Below, piece after piece: positions 8,863-16,133 of a stretch of 38,100 bases of DNA (position 1 is its first letter; each line of letters begins with the position of its first letter). The notes below the pieces were generated by a model. The model saw only the letters and a list, made by a program, of their open reading frames with translations. It was not told the origin of the DNA and did no database searches. The stretch is from NCBI GenBank assembly GCA_020436935.1, contig JAGQWX010000050.1:1-38100 (forward strand). Direction: 5' to 3'. This DNA comes from Saprospiraceae bacterium. Lineage in GTDB: Bacteria; Bacteroidota; Bacteroidia; Chitinophagales; Saprospiraceae. The position numbers were made by a program, and so were the translations under genes.

Positions 8863-9038
8863 ACAATGCCGGTTTTTTGTCGGACAAGCAAGTATTACAG
8901 AATAGGTCTAATGAGAATGCATTCCAGAAGGAAAAGCATGATCTAACGAGCCCATTCTCCTGATTAAGATAGAATTATACTTTTGGACTTCAAGTCTTTA
9001 CCCATTCATACCCAGAAAATGCTTAATTTTGCGCCGCA

Positions 9039-10904
9039 ATGTTTCCACAATATGATGTCATAGTGGTCGGAGCCGGCCACGCCGGATGTGAAGCAGCAGT
9101 AGCAGCGGCAAATATGGGCTCCAAAGTATTACTCGCAACGATGAATATGCAGACCATCGCACAGATGTCCTGCAATCCTGCCATGGGTGGGGTAGCCAAA
9201 GGCCAGATCGTCCGCGAAATCGACGCCCTCGGGGGTTACAGTGGCATTGTCACTGACCACTCTATGGTGCAATTCCGCATGCTCAACATGAGCAAAGGCC
9301 CTGCCATGTGGAGTCCTCGGGCCCAGAGCGACCGCATGATGTTTGCCACCAAATGGCGCGAAATGCTGGAAGCACACCCCAACATCGATTTTTGGCAGGA
9401 GATGGTCAGTGGACTCATTGTCAAGGACGGCATTTGTAAAGGTGTCATCACCGGTTTGGGCCTGGAGATACCGGGTAAGTCGGTTGTGCTCACCAATGGT
9501 ACCTTCCTCAATGGACTCATTCACATCGGAGAGAAACAATTTGGAGGAGGCCGTGCCGGAGAAAAAGCAGCGACCGGCATCACAGAACAACTCATATCCC
9601 TTGGCTTCGAAGCCGGAAGGATGAAGACGGGAACACCACCGCGAATTGATGGCAGGTCACTGGATTACTCCAAAATGGAAGAACAAAAAGGGGATGAAAA
9701 CCCCGGTAAGTTTTCTTATACCGATACGCCGAAACTCGAAAAACAGCTTTCGTGTTACATCACCCATACCCACCAACAGGTGCACGATATACTGCGCACG
9801 GGATTCGAGAAATCTCCCATGTTCAGCGGACGCATCCAGGGTCTGGGACCCCGTTACTGCCCGAGCATAGAAGACAAAATAGAGCGCTTTTCTGACAAGG
9901 ACGGCCACCAGCTTTTTGTAGAACCCGAAGGGTGGAACACTTGTGAAATATACGTCAATGGATTTTCATCCTCCTTGCCGGAAGATGTCCAATACAAAGC
10001 TTTGCGTATGGTACCAGGTTTCGAAAACATGAAAATGTTCCGTCCGGGATATGCCATAGAATACGACTTCTTCCCACCCACACAGCTCAAGCTGAGCCTC
10101 GAGACCCATCTGGTGAAAAATCTTTTCTTCGCCGGACAGATCAACGGTACAACGGGTTATGAAGAAGCAGGCAGCCAGGGTCTCATTGCCGGCATCAACG
10201 CCCACCTGGCCATAACAGACAGCGAGCCCTTTATCCTCAAAAGGTCAGAGGCCTACATCGGTGTACTCATCGATGACCTGGTCAACAAAGGCACAAAGGA
10301 ACCATACCGCATGTTTACCTCCAGAGCCGAATACCGCATCCTGCTCCGCCAGGACAATTCCGACCTGCGACTCACGCCGCTGGCTCAGAAGATAGGCATG
10401 CAATTCCTCGATGAGCGCCTGGAAAAGGTTGCCGAAAAAGAAGCATCCATAACCGCCATCCACAAATATTTTGAAGAAACGAGCGTCGAGCCCGATCTCA
10501 TCAACCCATACCTTGAATCCATCGGTTCAGCCCCACTCCGTCAGAAAGTCAAAGCCGTGAGTGTACTACTCCGCCCTGACCTCAACATTGACGCCATGCG
10601 CAGCCACCTGCCCTATCTGGATGAAGCTTTGAGCAACTATGGAGAAGACGCCCTCGTGTCCGCAGAGATCGCCATGAAGTACGCAGGCTACATCGACAAG
10701 GAGCGCGAGATGGCCGAAAAAATGGAGAGACTCGAATCTGTCCGACTCAAAGAAAGCCTAGACTACCGCAGCCTCGTGTCACTTTCAGCCGAAGCCAAAG
10801 AAAAACTCAGCAGGATGAAGCCTCAAACCATTGGCCAGGCGAGCAGGATTTCGGGCATTACACCGTCAGATATTTCTGTTTTGTTGGTGCATGTGGGGAG
10901 GTGA
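9039..10904 (+). CDS. mnmG: tRNA uridine-34 carboxymethylaminomethyl modification enzyme MnmG (GidA)
   Basis: A 621-residue FAD protein which, with MnmE, makes the cmnm5 modification at the wobble uridine of several tRNAs. The N-terminal dinucleotide fold is clear (DVIVVGAGHAGCEAA, residues 6-20). It is followed by the family signature block (SCNPAMGGVAKGQIVREIDALGG), the second signature TGTPPRIDGR around 197-206, NGTTGYEEAGSQG near 369-381, and the C-terminal helical MnmE-binding region ending in SGITPSDISVLLVHVGR. The length is normal for the family. By eye the gene is richer in G and C, with many GCC/CTC/ATC codons, than the genes on either side. It stands alone on the plus strand and converges on the small lipoprotein gene; no terminator hairpin was seen in the 45-bp gap. 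Confidence 0.98.
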   Translation: MFPQYDVIVVGAGHAGCEAAVAAANMGSKVLLATMNMQTIAQMSCNPAMGGVAKGQIVREIDALGGYSGIVTDHSMVQFRMLNMSKGPAMWSPRAQSDRMMFATKWREMLEAHPNIDFWQEMVSGLIVKDGICKGVITGLGLEIPGKSVVLTNGTFLNGLIHIGEKQFGGGRAGEKAATGITEQLISLGFEAGRMKTGTPPRIDGRSLDYSKMEEQKGDENPGKFSYTDTPKLEKQLSCYITHTHQQVHDILRTGFEKSPMFSGRIQGLGPRYCPSIEDKIERFSDKDGHQLFVEPEGWNTCEIYVNGFSSSLPEDVQYKALRMVPGFENMKMFRPGYAIEYDFFPPTQLKLSLETHLVKNLFFAGQINGTTGYEEAGSQGLIAGINAHLAITDSEPFILKRSEAYIGVLIDDLVNKGTKEPYRMFTSRAEYRILLRQDNSDLRLTPLAQKIGMQFLDERLEKVAEKEASITAIHKYFEETSVEPDLINPYLESIGSAPLRQKVKAVSVLLRPDLNIDAMRSHLPYLDEALSNYGEDALVSAEIAMKYAGYIDKEREMAEKMERLESVRLKESLDYRSLVSLSAEAKEKLSRMKPQTIGQASRISGITPSDISVLLVHVGR

Positions 10905-10949
10905 TGTACAAAATTTGGTAAATCTGAATATAGACTGACCTAAGACCTA

Positions 10950-11534
10950 TTATTGGTATCCTACGAGCACCCAACTGACGTTGTCTCTGTCAGTAAATTG
11001 TACTATTCCATGATGGATTGAAAAAAACATTTCTTTGCATCCAAAATCACCATCTGCAGGATTCCCTTCATATACATCCAATACCTCGCCCTTATACTCA
11101 ATTTTCTTTCCATTCAAACGAGTCGCTGATATACTCCTAGAATCAATAATAGTCAACATTTGATTTACGAGCATCTTATTTTTATGGTCAATTAAATCAT
11201 AAATGAGAAAATAACTATCATTTCCCTCATAGTTCTTTGAAACGTCTATAATTAAATTGAAGTAATAGTCTTCATTCTGCATGACCGATGCCAATCTAAG
11301 AAATGGTGTTTCTTCGTTACTTTCATTCTTCTCAAAAAAATCAATATTAAATATTTTTGAATTACCCTTGTCGTCTTTATAAATGACTTTACTATCATTT
11401 ATAAACAACTCTTTTGGAAGCAATTCCTTGATGAAATCTGACTTTAAGGTATCGGTATTCTCAGTCACATTTTCTTCTGTGCATGAAAAAATCAACGAAA
11501 CCAACAAAATAGAAAGGTAAAATCTAAATGTCAT
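10950..11534 (-). CDS. Small lipoprotein of unknown function
   Basis: A 194-residue protein with a lipoprotein signal: a hydrophobic N-terminus and lipobox LIFSC, with Cys at residue 18, followed by an acidic linker (TEENVTENTDT). The mature part is soluble, rich in Asp, Asn and Lys, with beta-type segments (FNLIIDVSKNYEG, SYFLIYDLIDHKNKM) and a C-terminal segment containing FGCKEMFFSIHHG. I do not recognise the family. It starts 22 bases after the end of a decayed secreted-protein gene on the same strand, so the two probably formed an operon. Its reading frame is intact, unlike its upstream partner. Confidence 0.72.
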   Translation of the reverse strand: MTFRFYLSILLVSLIFSCTEENVTENTDTLKSDFIKELLPKELFINDSKVIYKDDKGNSKIFNIDFFEKNESNEETPFLRLASVMQNEDYYFNLIIDVSKNYEGNDSYFLIYDLIDHKNKMLVNQMLTIIDSRSISATRLNGKKIEYKGEVLDVYEGNPADGDFGCKEMFFSIHHGIVQFTDRDNVSWVLVGYQ

Positions 11535-11556
11535 TGTTTAAATTTTTTTATTTTTA

Positions 11557-12079
11557 TTAAAATCGATCCCCGCAGGCCCACGTGCCCGAATTGTAATCCA
11601 CAAAGCTGTTGTCGGTGTAGTGGATTCTGAAATACCAGGATACACAAACCTTCCAAGAATTGTTATTAGGAAAATTGCTATATGTTCATAACCATAATAT
11701 GGAAGATAATATAAATTTTGCAAACTCGAAGAATATTCGTCATAAACATATCTATCCATAGCGTTTATTGCCTCTGCATAACTAATATTGCTATTTGCCT
11801 ATACAAACAGTGATTCAGCATCTGCTGGATAATATGGAGGTGATTGAGGAACACTTGGCCCAACCTTACAACGTTTTATGCAGGTTGCACCACTTGTGCC
11901 ACAAGCTCGAATACATTGTTCATACTGATATCTAGCAGGACTTATTGGAAAAAGGGGTCATTATCTGCAATATAACTTAGTCTCTGCTGATTTGAGTTAT
12001 AAACAACTTGTGATTTTATAGAGTTTGGGATGTATAGTACTGTTATCCATAAAATCATTAAAATACTTTTTAGTTTCAT
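11557..12079 (-). pseudogene. Broken gene for a secreted Cys-containing protein
   Basis: From the ATG at 12079 the frame gives a signal peptide (MKLKSILMILWITVLYIPNS) and stops at 11942-11944. One base out of frame the protein continues at once (PISPARYQYEQCIRACG, then CIKRC) to an in-frame TAG at 11799-11801, then on through ANSNISYAEAINAMDRYVYD. Near 11665-11680 another one-base shift restores a frame reading NNNSWKVCVSWYFRIHYTDN and ending ACGDRF at a TAA (11557-11559). The intact ancestor would have been about 170 residues with six or so Cys. Both shifts lie in or near short T-runs. The intact pieces, each protein-like, argue for recent decay or for sequencing errors. The family is not recognised. 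Confidence 0.75.
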
Positions 12080-12532
12080 AATTTAATTTTCATTAATAAA
12101 GTCCTACTTCTTGTTCAGGAGTTTTCGGTTTCCTCCTCCCTATATTTGCGCACAAATTGTGAGACACAGGGACCTCTCACAGAAACTGATCAGTTGTTTC
12201 TTAAGCTTCAGATGTCATTGAATCGACTGTCTGAATGATGAAATTACTTATTTGGAAAGAATCAGAAGGAGGACTTTTTTGGGGTTTAAGTTCATAGAGT
12301 CCCTCTTTGATAAAGCAATATATATAAACACTTTTAGCCAAGTTTTTTATGCAAGATTTTTAATTATTTCTTTGAAAACTTTGTTAGTATACCGACTTCT
12401 TTGGTGCCCTGCTTTAATACTCCAGACTTATCAAATCCTTGTATATATTCATTTACACCACTTCTATTCATCTCTGCCTTGTCAATCATTGATTGTACAC
12501 AAAATGGCTACATTACAATACTAACCATTATG
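12080..12532. other. Non-coding gap between the broken gene and the GH2 repeat array
   Basis: A plus-strand open frame at 12252-12524 has no family resemblance and is probably chance. A TATATTTG string (12141-12148, plus strand) fits the TAnnTTTG consensus. It is followed by a hairpin TGTGAG (12158-12163)/CTCACA (12176-12181) and the 12-bp palindrome AACTGATCAGTT near 12185-12196. These could mark a small RNA or a remnant promoter, but no matching -33 element is seen. Confidence 0.35.
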
Positions 12533-12612
12533 GCATTAGATCATCAAAATCTCCAGATCATTAAAAATAAAAACATTATAGCATTAGATAATTGAACAAT
12601 TGGATCATTAAA
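12533..12612. repeat. Degenerate ~16-bp-period array at the 3' end of the GH2 gene
   Basis: ATCAT-type cores recur at 12540, 12557, about 12572 (diverged), 12588 (ATAATT) and 12604, typically within GCATTAGATCAT or AGATCATTA. The spacing is close to 16 bases. The array ends at the GH2 stop codon. A cleaner version of the same motif lies at the 3' end of the S9 peptidase gene. Confidence 0.5.
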
Positions 12613-15477
12613 TCACCTCAACTCATCCGGCCCATCCTTCGTAAACGGATCAAAAACCAACGTTGACTTTTGCCTGCTCAAATCCATCAAAGTACGGATA
12701 CCGATTTTGTCCTGCGGATTGAAATCTTCGCTCTTCATGTAAGAGATGAAACTTTCAAACAATTGTTTCGCCGCAGGCCTGTTTTCGTGATCTGAGACTA
12801 GGTCAGCACTGCTCACAATGATTTTACCTTCTCCGGCTTTCGCTTCAAAAATCGTAGCCAGGCGTCTGTTCATAAACCAGGTATCGATGTTGCGCACCAG
12901 AGGCTTGAAGGACTTTGGAAAATCTTCAAGGTGTATGACCTGGGCATCGTTGACGATTTCCCACCACTGAAGATCGCTGTGGTAACTGGTAGGAAAATCT
13001 TTGAATGCAGGATGCTTTTCATCGATTAAAAGGCCGGTGGTGTGCGGTGGCCGCATCTTAAACCAGGAAGTATTCCAGAAAACCGGGGTAAAGGACTGAA
13101 TGACTTCCTTGCCCTTCATCACCTTGCCATGCAGGTCCAGAAAAACCTTCCCACCATTCATCAAATGTACGATGGCTTCAAAATTGAGGGTGTCGGTCAC
13201 CATTATGTCGTTGGGTATCTGCACTTTTTCGCGCTGCGGATACACCCAGATGTCCCAGCCATTGCTGAATGGTGTATCTGAAATAGAAAGCTCATTGTGT
13301 AATTTGCTCGCTTTATTGATTCCTTTCAAGGGGAAAGAAAAAGAACCAACATCTCCCAGCCCTCCTTTAGCAATCGTAGATACCTTTATCTCTCCGGTAC
13401 TTAAAGTATTGCCATCTTCCTGAGATATTTTCCAGTGGATGGTTTTGTCGATCAGGTCTTCTTCACCATAATGGTAAACTGCAACATCAGCCTTAAATAC
13501 TTCATCGTTTTGCCAAACAAATTTTTCTGTCTTCATCAAAGGCACCGTTTCGTTGCAGAATCGTGCAAACTCAGCTTCGCTGATGTATCCCTTCTCGCCA
13601 TAGAAAGCATTCAAAACTCCAACCAGTGCTGTTCCCTGACCTGGAAAATCCTGCACTCCCAGGAGTTGAAATCCGGAAAGCTCCGGCGTCCGCAATGAGC
13701 GCTCCAACTCCATTTTGTAGCACAAGGCCTGCAATTTTCCGGAAGCCATCAAAAAATCATCTGCCAGTTTTTCCATGCCATGGTCGCTCAAATCCTCTTT
13801 GAACATTTCAAAATTCCTGGCTTTGTAGGCGCCGATGTATTTTTCGATTTCAGTAAACTCGGGGAAGGCACACCATTGCCCCTGCTCATGGGTCACAAAA
13901 GGAACATCATAAGGGTCAATTTTGGCGCTGAAGTCATCCATGGATCCGGGAGCTTTTTCCTTCCAGTCCAGTCCGCGCGCCGCAGATTTGACCATGTAGT
14001 CATTCTCATGCACCAATGGCCAACTCATGGCAACTGAAGCTCCTGTATAAATTCTGCGAGTGTCTTTTTCCCTCCAATACCTGATGAATTCAGTGAGATA
14101 GTTTACCTGATTTTTGCCTGCCGGTTCATTGCCGGCCGCCATCATGATGAAGCTTGGATGATTGCCATATGCATCTACCATCCTGTTGGTTTCATCATAC
14201 ACATATTGGTCTATAAATCTGCCGTCCCCAAAGGAAGTACCGTGATTGGCCCAAGTTGGTGCCTCAGCCTGAAGGTAGATACCAGTAATATCTGCTGCCG
14301 TAAAGGCTGCATCGGGAGGACACCATGAATGGAAACGTATGTGGTTGATACCCATTCTTTTGAGCTTCTGGAAGATGGCCATCCAGCTTTCTGTGTCCAT
14401 AGGAGGGTATCCCGTCAAAGGAAATTCGCAATTATTGACATCTCCTCTCAGGAAAATTCTCTGACCATTGAGTAGTATATGTTTTCCCTCCACCCCGATC
14501 TTTCTCCAGCCAAAGGATTGCGAAACCTCAAGCTCATCATCAATGATTTTTAAGGTGTATAGCTGCGGATGAAACTCGTCCCATACCTGCAGTAAATTCC
14601 CAATGGGCAACTCAAACTTTTCCAACACTTCACCACCAGAAGGTACGACCAGGTTTGATTCACTTTTGCCGGTATAAATCACTTGGTCTCCTTCCCAAAC
14701 CTCATACCTGAATTTCAGTCTTTTTCTACGCTCTGTAAGGTTTTGTAGCTCCATTTCCACCCGAAGGTTTTGCATTGCTTCATCGGGATAGACCTGCATG
14801 TTTTTGCAAACCACATCCGGCAAGGCTTCCACATACATTTTGCCGATGACACCATTCCAGTTACCCTGGGTATGGTCGGTGACAGAATGAGAATCTTTTC
14901 CAACATCTGCTGCAGACAGCCGGTTGTCTATGCGCAAAGTGATGGTATGCTTTCCGGGATTGAGGCCTGATTTGATGAGATAAGTATGTGGGGCCGACAG
15001 CGAATTGATGGTGGTGTCAATGCGTTCTCCGTCAACCCATAGGTCTGAAGAAATGTGTACTCGTTCTAAAAAAATCCTGAGCGGCTTGCCTTTCCAGGAT
15101 TGGGGTACGTCTATGTCTTTGGAATACCAGGCTGCACCCGTATAGTGCTTGTCGGGAGTCAGCCAGAAGGGCAATTTGAGGTTATATGGACGTCTGTATT
15201 TTTCTAGTCTGGGATGAAAAAAATAAGAGGAGTCGTAAATGCTCGCCGTCCATTTGGTGTCAATAGTGACATCATTACCCTTACCGTTGGTATTCATAGA
15301 CCCTGGCAATCGTACGCGCTCCCTCAGCAGCTTCTCTTCCCATTTGTGTCTCAGTCCCACATCGCTCTCATCCATCGCAAAAAACCACTCCCCTTCCAGG
15401 GAAATGATATCTTGCTGCCCAAGGCCTGAAAGTCCATGGATCAAAATGATCAAAAAAATAAATGAGACCCTTAACAC
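12613..15477 (-). CDS. Glycoside hydrolase family 2 enzyme, secreted
   Basis: A 954-residue exported GH2 enzyme. The start is a GTG (15477): it gives the signal peptide LRVSFIFLIILIHGLSGLG, there is no in-frame ATG upstream before a stop, and the ATG at 15479 is out of frame. Domains in order are: sugar-binding beta-sandwich (about 25-215, with YTGAAWYSKDIDVP); Ig-like domain (about 225-325); TIM barrel (from about 335, LNGQRIFLRGDVNN, MGINHIRFHSWCPPDAAF); and a long C-terminal part from about 600. The acid/base is probably Glu451 in AAGNEPAGK, and the nucleophile probably Glu531 in FVTHEQGQW. GH2 covers beta-galactosidases, glucuronidases, mannosidases and others. The substrate cannot be read from the sequence; the nearby pectin-related genes hint at plant cell wall. 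Confidence 0.9.
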   Translation of the reverse strand: MLRVSFIFLIILIHGLSGLGQQDIISLEGEWFFAMDESDVGLRHKWEEKLLRERVRLPGSMNTNGKGNDVTIDTKWTASIYDSSYFFHPRLEKYRRPYNLKLPFWLTPDKHYTGAAWYSKDIDVPQSWKGKPLRIFLERVHISSDLWVDGERIDTTINSLSAPHTYLIKSGLNPGKHTITLRIDNRLSAADVGKDSHSVTDHTQGNWNGVIGKMYVEALPDVVCKNMQVYPDEAMQNLRVEMELQNLTERRKRLKFRYEVWEGDQVIYTGKSESNLVVPSGGEVLEKFELPIGNLLQVWDEFHPQLYTLKIIDDELEVSQSFGWRKIGVEGKHILLNGQRIFLRGDVNNCEFPLTGYPPMDTESWMAIFQKLKRMGINHIRFHSWCPPDAAFTAADITGIYLQAEAPTWANHGTSFGDGRFIDQYVYDETNRMVDAYGNHPSFIMMAAGNEPAGKNQVNYLTEFIRYWREKDTRRIYTGASVAMSWPLVHENDYMVKSAARGLDWKEKAPGSMDDFSAKIDPYDVPFVTHEQGQWCAFPEFTEIEKYIGAYKARNFEMFKEDLSDHGMEKLADDFLMASGKLQALCYKMELERSLRTPELSGFQLLGVQDFPGQGTALVGVLNAFYGEKGYISEAEFARFCNETVPLMKTEKFVWQNDEVFKADVAVYHYGEEDLIDKTIHWKISQEDGNTLSTGEIKVSTIAKGGLGDVGSFSFPLKGINKASKLHNELSISDTPFSNGWDIWVYPQREKVQIPNDIMVTDTLNFEAIVHLMNGGKVFLDLHGKVMKGKEVIQSFTPVFWNTSWFKMRPPHTTGLLIDEKHPAFKDFPTSYHSDLQWWEIVNDAQVIHLEDFPKSFKPLVRNIDTWFMNRRLATIFEAKAGEGKIIVSSADLVSDHENRPAAKQLFESFISYMKSEDFNPQDKIGIRTLMDLSRQKSTLVFDPFTKDGPDELR

Positions 15478-16082
15478 ATCGGTTGTTTTAAATCCTACTA
15501 TACCATTCGGATGATGGATTGACCATTTCTAATGCGCCAGTAAAAATGTGGTCAAATCTATTTCCTTTTGGTACAGGGAATGAATTACACTTTTTTTGGG
15601 ACGGTAAATATAATAAAGAATCAGATTTGAGGGTCAAGCCTTTAAGTGATAAATAGATTTTAGACCTCGCAATAGCTTTGGCACAGTTGCCATTTCTATT
15701 GCCCGCTGAAAATAAAAAAATAAGACCAAAACTCCAACAAAGTCAGAGTTCTATATCTGCGCTAGAATAAAAATTTTGCCAACATATATTCATTTAGATA
15801 TTTTCGGTTTATGTGAATATTAAAATCTTAATGAATCTTAATGTCTTCATGGTGAAAACAATATACTATGCGTCCTTATAAACCACCCCTTCTTTGCGCC
15901 ATTGCGAGCAATTAATAACGCCGTTTCATTTTTTGGACTTTAGTCATTTCCATGTCAACCAATACTATGAGGTATCAAGCGGACCAAAGACCAACACCTA
16001 AAGACCAAAGACAAAAATCATTCACTGCTTATCAGGTATCTTCCAGATAATATAATATTTATAAGGTAATTTATAACACCAA
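15478..16082. other. Non-coding gap with repetitive words
   Basis: No gene is recognised. The stretch contains GACCAAAGAC twice (15982-15991 and 16003-16012), a TGGCA/TGCCA inverted repeat near 15679-15692 (CTTTGGCACAGTTGCCATT), and low-complexity phrases (AATCTTAATGAATCTTAATGTC near 15825-15845) that look like decayed intergenic repeats. The GH2 promoter should lie at the left end of this gap, but no clear element was found. Confidence 0.4.
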
Positions 16083-16128
16083 ATCATTTGAACATTAGAT
16101 CATTTGAAAATCAGATCATTCAAAACCC
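16083..16128. repeat. Three tandem 16-bp units at the 3' end of the S9 peptidase gene
   Basis: ATCATTTGAA at 16083 and 16099 and ATCATTCAAA at 16115 are spaced exactly 16 bases apart; the units end ACATTAG, AATCAG and ACCCATT. The array stops a few bases before the S9 stop codon (16134). It is the same motif as the more decayed array next to the GH2 stop. Confidence 0.65.
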
Positions 16129-16133
16129 ATTCA

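Larger units (their letters stand above)
7687..9038. other. 1.35-kb AT-rich non-coding region upstream of mnmG
   Basis: No convincing intact gene is seen. The first ~400 bases are very AT-rich and contain small inverted repeats: GGTTATT/AATAACC at 7986-8005 and the larger hairpin at 8043-8072. From about 8300 there is a short coding-like fragment, a 10-bp hairpin, and then a tandem repeat. A possible TAnnTTTG promoter element for mnmG (TACTTTTG) lies at 8978-8985, about 50 bases before its start. A second one (TAATTTTG, 9024-9031) is so close to the ATG that it would give an almost leaderless transcript. Confidence 0.6.

Noticed and set aside
7687-9038. Possible replication origin (AT-rich, repeats, next to mnmG/gidA)
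   Set aside because: Only near-matches to the DnaA box were found (TCTTTCACA at 7726, ATTTTCACA at 7741), with no cluster of consensus boxes and no dnaA, rpmH or parAB nearby. A GC-skew plot of the full chromosome would decide it.
12158-12196. Structured small RNA downstream of a TATATTTG element
   Set aside because: The stems are short (6 bp) and the -33 element is missing; it does not match 6S, SRP RNA, tmRNA or RNase P features I know. RNA-seq would be needed.
12252-12524. Plus-strand 90-codon open frame
   Set aside because: No family resemblance, composition typical of AT-rich non-coding DNA, ends inside the repeat-rich gap before GH2, and no supporting promoter or partner.
15675-15705. 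Sigma-54-like promoter (TTTGGCACAGTTGC)
   Set aside because: The GG-to-GC spacing is 7 bases, not 10, and no sigma-54-type gene arrangement follows.
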